Below, one piece after another: positions 53,209 to 62,406 of a stretch of 64,000 nt of DNA (the first letter of the stretch is position 1; each line of letters begins with the position of its first letter). The stretch spans positions 2,673 to 66,672 of the forward strand of contig NZ_KE384344.1 of the NCBI RefSeq assembly GCF_000425265.1, given 5' to 3'. This DNA comes from Maridesulfovibrio zosterae DSM 11974. GTDB lineage: Bacteria; Desulfobacterota; Desulfovibrionia; Desulfovibrionales; Desulfovibrionaceae. A program made the position numbers and the translations under genes. The notes below the pieces were generated by a model, which saw nothing but the letters and a program-made list of their open reading frames with translations, was not told the DNA's origin and searched no databases.

Positions 53209-53871
53209 ATGAAATATTCATTGGATTTTTCAGCAGTTATTTTCGATCTTGACGGTACTTTACTTTATACTCTGGAAGAAATTGCGGCTGCCGGGAATGC
53301 GGCTCTTTTAAGTCAGGGATATGCTGAATACCCGGTTGAGGCATATCGTAATTTTGTGGGCGCAGGTGCCGCAAAACTGGCTTGGCGTATTCTTCCGGAA
53401 AGCAAGCGCAACAAAGAAAATCATGACGAGATTTTTCCAGCTCTTCTTGAAGAATTTGAACGTGTTCTGAATACTATTGCCCGGCCATATTTAGGAGTTC
53501 TTGAAGTGCTTTCGGCTCTGTCCAGCGCAGATAAGAAAATTGCAGTGCTTTCCAATAAACCTGATGAATTCACAAAAAAAGCAGTGAAAAAGTTTTTGCC
53601 GGATACAGACTTTTTTGCGGTTCGTGGTGGAGTTTCGGACGTACCTTTGAAACCAGCCCCGGATGGAGCTATCAAACTTGCCGAAGAAATGGGCGTTGAA
53701 CCTGAACATACTGTTTTTGTGGGTGATTCTGACGTGGATATTCAGACGGCTGTTAATGCAGGTATGATAGCCGTTGGTGCTGGATGGGGATTTCGCGGTG
53801 CTAAAGAGCTTATCAATGCTGGAGCAAAAATCGTTTTTGATGAACCATTAGATTTACTGGGACTGCTTTAA
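53209..53871 (+). CDS. HAD-family phosphatase, phosphoglycolate-phosphatase-like
   Basis: 220 residues of the HAD superfamily, Gph-like subgroup. The nucleophile motif is VIFDLDGTLLYT, motif II includes VLSNKPDEF, and motif IV is FVGDSDVDIQTA. A helical cap domain lies at about 20-85. It hydrolyses a small phosphate ester; phosphoglycolate is a typical substrate for the subgroup but is not proven here. A cggagaac ribosome site precedes the ATG. Single gene, about 210 bases before the PPC/ECF operon. Confidence 0.85.
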   Translation: MKYSLDFSAVIFDLDGTLLYTLEEIAAAGNAALLSQGYAEYPVEAYRNFVGAGAAKLAWRILPESKRNKENHDEIFPALLEEFERVLNTIARPYLGVLEVLSALSSADKKIAVLSNKPDEFTKKAVKKFLPDTDFFAVRGGVSDVPLKPAPDGAIKLAEEMGVEPEHTVFVGDSDVDIQTAVNAGMIAVGAGWGFRGAKELINAGAKIVFDEPLDLLGLL

Positions 53872-54157
53872 CTGTGTTGTGGCAGAAGCATATTATCTTC
53901 TTGTTTGCAAAAGTATGCGGAAAATATTTGGACGAATTTATTATAGAAATGTATTTATGTAGCTTGCATTAAGTTTAATTATATAAAAATATGATAGATT
54001 GAGTTGTTTGTCATTGTAATATTCTATTTGTGTCATTGTGTTGCTATAATATATCCGCTGGACAAAATTCAAAGTTTATACAATGAGTCTAGCATTAATT
54101 TGTGTGAACTATACAGCTGCATGCAAAGCTGCCTGCACACATTTTGTAAAAGTTACA

Positions 54158-54574
54158 ATGACAGGAGCTGTGGTGCTTAATACTTTTTCAATACGGTTGC
54201 ATCCGGGACAGGATCTACTAAAAGAAATTGATAGAGTTGTTACAGAGCAAGAGATTGAAGCCGCTTGTGTTTTAACTTGCGTAGGGAGCCTGACAACAGC
54301 TGTACTTCGGTTCGCCAATCAGGAACATTCTGAAGAGCTTAGCGGTCATTTTGAAATTGTTTCACTTACCGGAGTCTTGTCTGTTCATGGTTCACATTGT
54401 CATATCTCAATTGCTGATAAGCACGGGCGTACGATCGGTGCGCATCTCTTGGAGGGCTGCAAAGTTTATACAACTGCAGAAATTGTTCTGGGAGTATGCG
54501 AAGGAGTCCGTTTTTTGAGAACTTTTGATCCGGATACAGGATATCCTGAACTTGAAATAAAAAAGACAGATTAG
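54158..54574 (+). CDS. PPC/DUF296 domain protein
   Basis: About 138 residues of the plant-and-prokaryote-conserved (PPC, DUF296) domain. Marks: RLHPGQDLLKEIDRVV, TCVGSLTTAVLRFA, SLTGVLSVHGSHCHISIADKHG and GCKVYTTAEIVLGVCEGVRFLR with TGYPELEI. In plants this fold is part of AHL DNA-binding proteins; bacterial versions are cytosolic trimers of unknown role. The frame is open to 54083, but homology begins around residue 26 of that longer form, so a start near 54158 is preferred. It lies 13 bases before an ECF S-component gene, so a link to that transported molecule is likely. Confidence 0.8.
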   Translation: MTGAVVLNTFSIRLHPGQDLLKEIDRVVTEQEIEAACVLTCVGSLTTAVLRFANQEHSEELSGHFEIVSLTGVLSVHGSHCHISIADKHGRTIGAHLLEGCKVYTTAEIVLGVCEGVRFLRTFDPDTGYPELEIKKTD

Positions 54575-54587
54575 GGAGAAAATTATC

Positions 54588-55181
54588 ATGGGCTTTTCAG
54601 ATCAAATCAAGAAAGATTTTTCAACTTTTACAATGGTTTTAATTGCGGTGGCTATTGTTCTTAACATTGCTGTCGGGCAATTGGTCTCCCTTCTTAAACT
54701 ACCTGTTTTTCTGGATTCTATAGGAACTGTCTTAGTTGCCGTTCTGGCTGGACCATGGGCCGGAGGTTTGACAGGGCTGCTTACAAATCTGATCTGGGGC
54801 ATGATTACTTCTCCTGTTGCTGCAGCTTTTTCTCCAGTGGCAATGGTTATCGGTTTATCTGCCGGCTATTGTGCCAGATATGGACTGTTTAAAAATATAT
54901 GGTTGGTAATTTTAAGCGGTGTGATCATTACTATTTTTACAGCGATTGTTGCTGTTCCCATCCGTCTGTATATGTTCGGAGGAATAACCGGAAGTGGTGC
55001 TGATTTTCTTACCGCATACATGATGGCCCTTGGTAAAGACCTTTTCGGTTCAGTAGTTGTAACTGTTTTTACGTCCAATCTGCTTGATAAAATAGTAACT
55101 GCTGCGCTCGTATGGGGGATTGTTAAAACTCTTCCTGCAAGAACAACGTCACGTTTTATGAGCTCCCCTCAACGTTCATAA
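54588..55181 (+). CDS. ECF transporter S component, substrate unknown
   Basis: 197 residues with about six membrane helices. It resembles PF12822-type S components: LNIAVGQLVSLLKLPVFLDSIGTVLVAVLAGPWAGGLTGLLTNLIWG is the most typical part. S components bind a vitamin or cofactor precursor and plug into the energising EcfT-A-A' module, whose genes follow directly. A gggaga ribosome site precedes the ATG. The particular substrate cannot be inferred from the sequence; no vitamin-synthesis gene or riboswitch is adjacent. Confidence 0.82.
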   Translation: MGFSDQIKKDFSTFTMVLIAVAIVLNIAVGQLVSLLKLPVFLDSIGTVLVAVLAGPWAGGLTGLLTNLIWGMITSPVAAAFSPVAMVIGLSAGYCARYGLFKNIWLVILSGVIITIFTAIVAVPIRLYMFGGITGSGADFLTAYMMALGKDLFGSVVVTVFTSNLLDKIVTAALVWGIVKTLPARTTSRFMSSPQRS

Positions 55182-55199
55182 AGTTAAAGAACAAATTTA

Positions 55200-55985
55200 G
55201 TGCATGATAGTTCAGAAAATATAACGCTTTATATTAAGAGTGAATCCAGGATTAAAAGATTGCATCCCTTCAATAAGCTGGCTTACATCTTATTGACAGG
55301 GATGCTAGTCTATCTTGGTCCTGCTGCTTTAGAAATCGGGCTAGTTTTCATTTTCATTAATATGTTGCTGGCGGTCTATGGCGGAGTTGCCGCTCCTGTA
55401 TTGAAGACGGTATGTTGCACAATATTGCCTCTAGCTGTGTTTATGCTTCCAATCCATGGTTTTCTTTATCCTGACAACAAAACTGTTTTATATTCTTGGC
55501 ATATGATTTCGCTTTACCGTGAGGGGCTTATATTTGCCTGCACGGTTTTAGTGCAGCTTACAGCTTTGCTTACAGCTTCCTTACTTTTTGTGTTTACGAC
55601 TCACCCTGCTGATTTTCTGACTGCACTTACAGAGAGCGGATGCTCTCCTGTTTTAGCATATCTTATAGGAAGTCCTTTGCTTCTTCTGCCTGCTATGCGG
55701 GATCGAGTGGGAGTAATTCAAGCGGCGCAACGGGCAAGAGGTATGGATTGTGAGGGCAGTTTGTGGAAAAGGATTCAGGCTGTTAAACCTCTATTAAGTC
55801 CTTTTGTTTTGGGAACTCTGGTTGAGATTGAGCAGCGAGCTATATCGCTTGAAGTTCGTGGATTCAACTCCTGCCGTAGAGTTTCTTCATGGCATCAGGT
55901 TGAAGATTCCCTAGGGCAGCAGATTTGTCGCTGGACTATGCTTGTCTGTTGTGCCGGAATTATAGTTTATCATTTTCTGAGTTAA
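55200..55985 (+). CDS. ecfT: ECF transporter transmembrane component EcfT (CbiQ family)
   Basis: 261 residues with about five membrane helices. The start segment IKRLHPFNKLAYILLTGMLV and the coupling helices with QAAQRARGMDCEGSLW and SLEVRGFNSC (the Ala-Arg-Gly motifs that contact the ATPases) are typical of EcfT/CbiQ. The start codon is a GTG (55200), unusual but the only good one in frame. It is part of a four-gene transporter. Confidence 0.87.
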   Translation: MHDSSENITLYIKSESRIKRLHPFNKLAYILLTGMLVYLGPAALEIGLVFIFINMLLAVYGGVAAPVLKTVCCTILPLAVFMLPIHGFLYPDNKTVLYSWHMISLYREGLIFACTVLVQLTALLTASLLFVFTTHPADFLTALTESGCSPVLAYLIGSPLLLLPAMRDRVGVIQAAQRARGMDCEGSLWKRIQAVKPLLSPFVLGTLVEIEQRAISLEVRGFNSCRRVSSWHQVEDSLGQQICRWTMLVCCAGIIVYHFLS

Positions 55986-55988
55986 TCT

Positions 55989-56834
55989 ATGCACATGCTG
56001 AAAATTGAAAATTTGACTTATACCTATGCCGATTCAAATACGAAATCACTTGATTCTATTTCTATGCAAGTGGAAGAGGGAGAGTTTGTTGCCGTTATTG
56101 GAGCCAATAATTCCGGAAAATCAACTTTGTGTAATGCAATAGCCGGAGTAATTCCACATCTGTACCATGGAGAAATAAGCGGAAAAGTATGGGTACAGGA
56201 TAAGGACAGCTTCAAGATGTCTGTCAGTGAGATCGCTATGTCCGTCGGGCTTGTAATGCAGGACCCTGTTCGCCAGTTATCAGGTGTTCGTTATACTGTT
56301 TTTGAGGAGGTTGCATTCAGCCTTGAAAATCGCGGTGTAGAGCGATCAAAAATGAAAGAGCAGGTTGATAATGTTCTAAATATGATCGGTCTGGCAGAGC
56401 TTTCCGATAGACCTCCTTATCAACTTTCAGGAGGACAGCAGCAGAAGGTAGCTTTAGCGTCAGTAATGGCTTGTGATCCTTCTATTCTGGTGCTGGATGA
56501 GGCAACTACTTTTTTAGATCCTCAGGGAGTTCTCCAGATTTTTGAAATTATGCTGCGCCTTAAAAAAAACGGGAAAACGATTGTCATGGCTGATCAACAT
56601 CTGGAATGGGTGGCGAAATATGCTGATAGAGTTGTTGTTATGAATAGTGGAAAAATAGTTATGCAAGGCACTCCTGCAGAGGTTTTGACTTCTCCGCTCA
56701 TAAAAGAGATCGGCTTGGATTGGACCCGTTATACTCATGTTGCAAGCCTGGCAAAGACCATTGGAATATGGAGCAATGCAAGTGGGCTTGGAATCACGTT
56801 TGAAGAAGTTGTAGACGGTTTGACCCTGTCTTAA
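55989..56834 (+). CDS. ecfA: ECF transporter ATPase, EcfA
   Basis: 281 residues. Walker A GANNSGKSTL, Q-loop VMQDPVRQLSG, signature LSGGQQQKVALASV, Walker B ILVLDEATTFLD and the H-loop (QHLEW) in which His is present. It pairs with the second ATPase. It begins 3 bases after the ecfT stop, so the genes are cotranscribed. Confidence 0.88.
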   Translation: MHMLKIENLTYTYADSNTKSLDSISMQVEEGEFVAVIGANNSGKSTLCNAIAGVIPHLYHGEISGKVWVQDKDSFKMSVSEIAMSVGLVMQDPVRQLSGVRYTVFEEVAFSLENRGVERSKMKEQVDNVLNMIGLAELSDRPPYQLSGGQQQKVALASVMACDPSILVLDEATTFLDPQGVLQIFEIMLRLKKNGKTIVMADQHLEWVAKYADRVVVMNSGKIVMQGTPAEVLTSPLIKEIGLDWTRYTHVASLAKTIGIWSNASGLGITFEEVVDGLTLS

Positions 56835-56844
56835 AGGCTATGAT

Positions 56845-57651
56845 GTGCAGATAAACGTTAATAATATTTATTTCAGCTACCCTAATGGACATAAAGCTCT
56901 GAACAACGTTTCTTTAAGTATTAAGAGCGGTGAGATGGTGGCTCTTCTGGGGCATAATGGTTCCGGTAAGAGCACTTTGGCAAAGCATCTGAATGGACTT
57001 TTGGTACCAGATGATGGTGAAGTTGAAGTCAGCGGTCTGGTCACAGGCTCTACTTCCGTTTCACATATGGCTGGAAAAGTTGCTTTGCTCTTTCAGAATC
57101 CTGATAATCAGATATGTAAGCGCCGTGTATATGATGAGGTTGCTTTTGGTCCACGTAATCTGGGCTATTCTGCGGATAGAGTTGATAGGCTTGTTCATGA
57201 TTCGCTGGCCGCTCTTGAGCTTCAGTCAAAAGAAGAAAGCAATCCGCATGATCTGGGTTACAGTGAACGTAAGCGTCTGGCTTTAGCTTCAGTTATAGCA
57301 ATGGACACGGATGTTTTAGTACTTGATGAACCTACTTCTGCACTTGATTCCCATGAAATTTCGCTTCTTGTTCAGGTTTTGCAGCGCTGTAAAGCACAAG
57401 GTAAGACTGTCCTTATTATCAGTCATGACATGGATTTTATTGCTGAATATTTTTCTCGTGTCATTTGTCTGCAAAATGGACAGAAGAGTTTTGACGGCAT
57501 GATGATTGACTTTTTTAATGAAAAAGAATTGTTAAGTGATTGCGGTCTGTTGCCTCCTCAAATTGTCCGTCTTAATAAGCATTTTGATATTACAACTTCT
57601 TCAATCACACCTGAAGATTTCATTGATGAATTTATTGCGAGCAACAAATAG
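56845..57651 (+). CDS. ecfA: ECF transporter ATPase, EcfA' (divergent signature motif)
   Basis: 268 residues. Walker A GHNGSGKSTL, Q-loop LFQNPDNQICKRRVYDEVAFG, Walker [13 protein letters not shown] and H-loop ISHDM. The ABC signature reads LGYSERKRLALA in place of the common LSGGQ or LSYGE form, so the Ser that normally contacts the gamma-phosphate is Gly and one ATP site of the pair may be weak or regulatory. It starts with GTG 10 bases after the first ATPase and ends the operon. Confidence 0.86.
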   Translation: MQINVNNIYFSYPNGHKALNNVSLSIKSGEMVALLGHNGSGKSTLAKHLNGLLVPDDGEVEVSGLVTGSTSVSHMAGKVALLFQNPDNQICKRRVYDEVAFGPRNLGYSADRVDRLVHDSLAALELQSKEESNPHDLGYSERKRLALASVIAMDTDVLVLDEPTSALDSHEISLLVQVLQRCKAQGKTVLIISHDMDFIAEYFSRVICLQNGQKSFDGMMIDFFNEKELLSDCGLLPPQIVRLNKHFDITTSSITPEDFIDEFIASNK

Positions 57652-57842
57652 TTAAAAAATTATTTTTATCATATATCTCAGCGTACCCCCCTTTCTATAT
57701 TCTCTGTTTTTTTCACGACCATTCTATTTATATTTTTAATCATAAGAGTTGATTATGCGTTTTTTATTAGCATGTTATTGCTGTCTTGAGCTCTCTTAGA
57801 GCAAATGCTATTGATTATAAATCAAGTCATCGGAGGGGAACG

Positions 57843-57956
57843 TTGATTCTTAAAATGAATAAAATATATTTCGTTTTGGTCTCTGTGTCTTTTGCAGTGG
57901 GACAGGCCGGAGTTTCGTATGCTTATTTTGAGTCTCAATTTTCTGTCCTTAATTAA
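57843..57956 (+). CDS. Tiny signal-peptide-like ORF (37 aa) before the large hybrid kinase
   Basis: A TTG preceded by a strong ggagg at 6 bases opens a 37-codon frame. It encodes a basic start, a hydrophobic stretch (YFVLVSVSFAVGQAGVSYAY) and a short polar tail, then stops 22 bases before the kinase ATG. This looks like a signal peptide without a mature protein. It could be a leader, a small membrane protein, or the remnant of a periplasmic sensor once fused to the kinase. Its translation is uncertain. Confidence 0.4.
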   Translation: MILKMNKIYFVLVSVSFAVGQAGVSYAYFESQFSVLN

Positions 57957-57978
57957 GTAAAGTGTATCAGAGCCATAA

Positions 57979-60900
57979 ATGAAAATTAATCCCAAGATTC
58001 ATTATCAATATCTTGTCAGCGATCCTGAATACAGTGTTCTTGCTCAGCTTATACTTCTGCTTTTTATTATTATTTTGCTGGTTTTTATTTGGAATAGAAA
58101 GCTATCTAAACTTAATGGGTTTCTTAATGCAGAAGTTGCTCAGCGTAGACGAATGGAGCGTGTGCATTCTGTTTTGAATTGTATTGCTCTTGCAGTCACT
58201 GATGTGAGCGGTATTGAAGAGTTTTATCTGATTTTACAGCAACAGATCGGTAATTTGATGTTTGCCAGTAATTTCTTTGTAGTCTCATACGATAAAGAGT
58301 CCGATATTATCAGTTATCCATATTTTTCTGATGAGCTGGAATCCATGCCGTGCAAACGTAAACTTGGCTATGGGTTAACGGATCATGTTCTGAGAACTGG
58401 AGACTCTTTGTATGTGGATAAAGAGATACGTAAGGAGTTACTTGCCCGTGGCGAGGTTTACGAAATTATCGGTAAAGAGGCTTTCTATTGGATTGGTACT
58501 CCGCTTATATTTAAAGGAGATATTGTCGGAGCTATTGTTCTTCAAAGCTATGATGAACAGCATGTTTTGACCAGATCAGATCTTGATGTTTTAACCTTTC
58601 TTTCTTCTTATGTAAGTATCGCCGTTGAGCGGCTTTATTTACTTGAGCAAGGCAAAGAACAGACCGTCGCGCTAAAGGAAAGTGAGGAACGTTTCAGAAG
58701 CCTTTTTGAGGATTCAGCTGATGCAACAGTCCTTCTCGAATCCCAAAGCATTATTGAGTGCAATGCGGCTGCATATAAATTATTAGGAATGTCATCATGT
58801 GAAGACTTATTAGGTATGAATCCGTATCAATTTTCACCAGAATTTCAAGATGATGGAAATCTGTCCAGAGATTTAGTCGGAGTTATTCTTGATGAAGCTA
58901 CACAAAAAGGAAGTATTCGTTTTGAGTGGAATATTAAGAGAAAGCTTGGAGAAATAATTCCAATAGAGGTATTGGCCACTCCTATTTCATATCGTAGTCG
59001 TGATATTTTCCATGTCGTTATGCGTGATATATCTGATCGAAAAGCCAGAGAAGCTGTACTTGCTGAAAGGGAAGTGATGTATCGATCATTGTTCGATCAT
59101 GCCAGTGATGCAATTGTGCTGATGGATGAAAACAGAAATATGATCAGTGCTAATCCAGAAGCGGTATCAATGTTTCGCTGCTCATCAGAAAAGGAATTTA
59201 CTTCGTATCATCCAGAAATATTTATGCCTAAGTTCCAGCCTGGAGGAGAGTCGTCTTCAAAAATTTTTGAGGGCAATATGAAAACTATTCTTGAAACTGG
59301 TGGGCTGGATTATGAAGTTATTTTAAGGCGTCTTGATGGAGATGAATTTTTTGCAAGGGTAAGGGCAAGAAAGTTGGTGATCAGCGGTAAAATTGTGCTG
59401 CTGGGTACATTTAATGATATTACAGAACGTCATCGTTCCAGAGCTGAAATTGAACGTTCTGTTTCACTTCTTACTGCAACAATTGAATCTTCCGCTGACG
59501 GTATTCTTGCGGTTGATGGATATGGCCGGGTTGTCGCATGGAACAGTTTACTTGCCGATATGTGGAGCTTGTCGGAGTATGATCTTAATTCAGGGATTAT
59601 TTCAGATATTTTTGGATTTATTGTGGAGCAGGTCGACGAAGATCAATCCAGTATTTTTAACCTGTGTGATTTTTTTCTTGATTCAAATGAGGGGCAGGTT
59701 GATGAACTAGTACTTAAGGACGGGAGAATTATAGAAAAATATTCAAACCCGCAACGCATCGGAAATGATGTCGTGGGGCGTGTCTGGAGTTTTAGGGATG
59801 TAACCGATCGTCGTCTGGGTGAAGATGCTCTTCGCAGCTCTTATCACCAACTGAATGATATTATAGAATTTTTACCTGATCCGACACTTGTTGTTAATAA
59901 TAAAGGGATTGTTGTTGCCTGGAATAAAGCTATTGAGATTGTTTCCGGAGTCCTCAAAGAAGATATTCTTGGCAAAGGAAATTATGAGTACTCATTGCCG
60001 TTTTATGATAAGCGCAGACCTATTCTGGTTGATTGTGCTCTCTCTGGATCTTTTGATATATTGACTGAGATGTATGAATCCGTGGAAAGTAAAGGGGATT
60101 CCTTGTACGGAGAAGTATACACCCCTTATGTTTTTGAAGGAGAGGGAGCTTATTTTTGGGGAGTTGCAGGGCCTCTTAAAGATGATTCTGGAAATGTTGT
60201 CGGTGCAATTGAGTGTATGCGCAATGTTACAGATCGCAAAATTGTTGAGCAAGAGCTTCACCGTGCGAAACTTGCTGCTGAAGCGGCAACCAGAGCTAAG
60301 TCTGAATTTCTTGCTAATATGAGTCATGAAATCCGAACTCCCATGAATAGTATTGTGGGTTTTGGCCATCTGTTGCAAAGCTCTGATCTTGATTTGATTC
60401 AGGAAGAATATCTTAAAAAAATGATGTCTTCAGCTGGTTTTCTGCTCTCAATTATTGATGAAATTTTAGATTTTTCTAAGATTGAAGCCGGGAAGTTTGT
60501 TCTTGAAGAAGTTGAGTTTGAACTTGATAGCGTTCTTGCCAAAATTTGCAATATGGTCGCTGTTAAGTCGGAGCAGAAGGACATTGAGTTCGTTCTTTCC
60601 GTAGCACCGGACGTACCTCATAAGATTGTGGGTGACCCGCTGCGACTTGAACAGATTCTAACTAATCTTTCAAATAATGCGGTTAAGTTTACTGAAAAAG
60701 GTGAAGTTAACCTTCTGATATCCAGTAAAGGGCAGAGCGATAAGTGTGCTGAAATTGAGTTTATAATTAAGGATAGTGGCATTGGTCTCAGTGAGGATGA
60801 GGTTAGTGATCTTTTCAGGTCATTTTCACAGGCTGATGCCTCAATTACCCGTAAATATGGTGGAACCGGACTTGGGCTGGCCATTACACACAGTCTTGTC

Positions 60901-62238
60901 ACTCAAATGGGCGGCGATATACACGTTGAAAGTGAACTTGATCAGGGCAGTTCTTTTTCATTCACTGTTTCATTTGATATTGTTGAGAGTGATGTCTGTT
61001 TTTATCTTTCAAATAATATACGGCGGCCTAGAGTTCTTGTTGTTGACGATAATAAACTATCACAATTTTTCATAGCTTCAACGCTTCGAGATATTTCATT
61101 CGATGTTGTTTTAGAGTCTTCAGCAGTCAGTGCTATTAAAGTTTTAAAGAGTGCAGCTGACGAGAAGAATGCATTTGATCTAATTTATATGTCTTTTAGA
61201 ATGTCGGGAATTAGTGGATTGGAGGCAGTCCAACTCGTCAAAGAAATACCTGTCATTAAAAATATCCCTATTATATTGATGGTTCCGGTGAGTGCTGATG
61301 AGGAATTTAGACAGGACGCTCTGGGAAAAGGAACTGCTGGTTTTATTAGTAAACCGGTTACTCGTTTGTCTCTTTATGAATCTCTTCGCAATAATTTTGA
61401 TATAGAAGGAAATTATACTTCTGATTGTGTTGTCGAAGAGTCTGAACTTATTCAGGATAATGAAAGCCCAAAAAAGCGAGTGCTGCTGGTTGAGGATAAT
61501 TTATTGAATCAGCAGGTAGCAAAGAGGATGCTTGAAGGTCTCGGTTGTACTGTGGATGTTGCCGTTAACGGTCAAAAGGGAGTGGAGGCTCTCTGGGCGA
61601 ATTCGTATGATTTGGTTCTGATGGATATTCAAATGCCCGAGATGGACGGGTTAACCGCAACAAGGCTTATTCGTTCGGACAAACGGTATGATGATCTTCC
61701 TATTTTAGCTATGACTGCCCATGCTATGCAGGGAGATCGTGAAAAGAGTCTGAATGCAGGAATGAATGAGCATCTTACGAAACCGATCAACCCGAAGGTC
61801 TTAAGGGCTGCATTACGTAAGTATATAGATAAAGACTCGTCGTCTTACAAAGCAATTGGTAATTTTATTGATATTGGAGATGTTGCCTTGCCTCAAATCT
61901 CAGGCATAGACTGTGAAGGGGGGCTGAAAAATATCGGAGGAAATTATCCCAGTTATATTAGAGTGCTATATGGGTTTAGAAGTGAGTACACCGGGGTTGT
62001 TTCTGAACTGCAGGAAATGGTTGAAAAATCAGATTTTGATACGGCCTTAGTTGTTTTGCATTCTTTGAAAAGTGTAGCTGGGAATATAGGTGCAGTCCAT
62101 CTTTGTGAGCTGTGCGGTGCTCTTGAAAAGGGTATAAAAGATAAAAATTACAGAAAAATTGAGCTTGATTTTCAGTTTTTTTCTGCGGAACTTGATATGA
62201 TTATTGATAGCCTTGCAACTGTAGAAGACATTTTATAA
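57979..62238 (+). CDS. Large hybrid histidine kinase (TM-GAF-4xPAS-HisKA-HATPase-REC-REC-HPt)
   Basis: 1419 residues: one N-terminal membrane helix (about 20-41) with almost no periplasmic part, a GAF domain (about 60-215), four PAS domains (about 235-355, 365-485, 490-625, 630-755), a HisKA helix with H783 in ANMSHEIRTP, an ATPase (KDSGIGLS, GTGLGLAIT), a first receiver whose phospho-acceptor is Ser (S1072 in IYMSFRMSG) and so cannot be phosphorylated normally, a second, intact receiver (VEDN; D1216 in LMDIQMP) and an HPt domain with H1361 in LHSLKSVAGN. A full phosphorelay is thus contained in one protein. Its output regulator is not encoded nearby. Confidence 0.93.
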   Translation: MKINPKIHYQYLVSDPEYSVLAQLILLLFIIILLVFIWNRKLSKLNGFLNAEVAQRRRMERVHSVLNCIALAVTDVSGIEEFYLILQQQIGNLMFASNFFVVSYDKESDIISYPYFSDELESMPCKRKLGYGLTDHVLRTGDSLYVDKEIRKELLARGEVYEIIGKEAFYWIGTPLIFKGDIVGAIVLQSYDEQHVLTRSDLDVLTFLSSYVSIAVERLYLLEQGKEQTVALKESEERFRSLFEDSADATVLLESQSIIECNAAAYKLLGMSSCEDLLGMNPYQFSPEFQDDGNLSRDLVGVILDEATQKGSIRFEWNIKRKLGEIIPIEVLATPISYRSRDIFHVVMRDISDRKAREAVLAEREVMYRSLFDHASDAIVLMDENRNMISANPEAVSMFRCSSEKEFTSYHPEIFMPKFQPGGESSSKIFEGNMKTILETGGLDYEVILRRLDGDEFFARVRARKLVISGKIVLLGTFNDITERHRSRAEIERSVSLLTATIESSADGILAVDGYGRVVAWNSLLADMWSLSEYDLNSGIISDIFGFIVEQVDEDQSSIFNLCDFFLDSNEGQVDELVLKDGRIIEKYSNPQRIGNDVVGRVWSFRDVTDRRLGEDALRSSYHQLNDIIEFLPDPTLVVNNKGIVVAWNKAIEIVSGVLKEDILGKGNYEYSLPFYDKRRPILVDCALSGSFDILTEMYESVESKGDSLYGEVYTPYVFEGEGAYFWGVAGPLKDDSGNVVGAIECMRNVTDRKIVEQELHRAKLAAEAATRAKSEFLANMSHEIRTPMNSIVGFGHLLQSSDLDLIQEEYLKKMMSSAGFLLSIIDEILDFSKIEAGKFVLEEVEFELDSVLAKICNMVAVKSEQKDIEFVLSVAPDVPHKIVGDPLRLEQILTNLSNNAVKFTEKGEVNLLISSKGQSDKCAEIEFIIKDSGIGLSEDEVSDLFRSFSQADASITRKYGGTGLGLAITHSLVTQMGGDIHVESELDQGSSFSFTVSFDIVESDVCFYLSNNIRRPRVLVVDDNKLSQFFIASTLRDISFDVVLESSAVSAIKVLKSAADEKNAFDLIYMSFRMSGISGLEAVQLVKEIPVIKNIPIILMVPVSADEEFRQDALGKGTAGFISKPVTRLSLYESLRNNFDIEGNYTSDCVVEESELIQDNESPKKRVLLVEDNLLNQQVAKRMLEGLGCTVDVAVNGQKGVEALWANSYDLVLMDIQMPEMDGLTATRLIRSDKRYDDLPILAMTAHAMQGDREKSLNAGMNEHLTKPINPKVLRAALRKYIDKDSSSYKAIGNFIDIGDVALPQISGIDCEGGLKNIGGNYPSYIRVLYGFRSEYTGVVSELQEMVEKSDFDTALVVLHSLKSVAGNIGAVHLCELCGALEKGIKDKNYRKIELDFQFFSAELDMIIDSLATVEDIL

Positions 62239-62292
62239 TCCAAATTTGACAAGCATATTTTTGATGAAGAAAGACCTTTTTGAATTATAAAA

Positions 62293-62388
62293 ATGTATCA
62301 GAAACTAAAAGAAGGTGAAGTCGATTCCCTAGCTTATGAGACTATGTACAAAGTCCTGAATCTGACTGGCTGGACGCAGATTAATTGA
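62293..62388 (+). CDS. Short ORF, 31 aa, doubtful
   Basis: An ATG-initiated frame of 32 codons in the 168-base gap between two convergent kinase genes, encoding a mostly helical, polar peptide (KLKEGEVDSLAYETMYKVL). There is no clear ribosome site and no recognised family. It may be chance or a small remnant. Confidence 0.2.
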   Translation: MYQKLKEGEVDSLAYETMYKVLNLTGWTQIN

Positions 62389-62406
62389 TATAAGTTGTGA
62401 TAAAAT

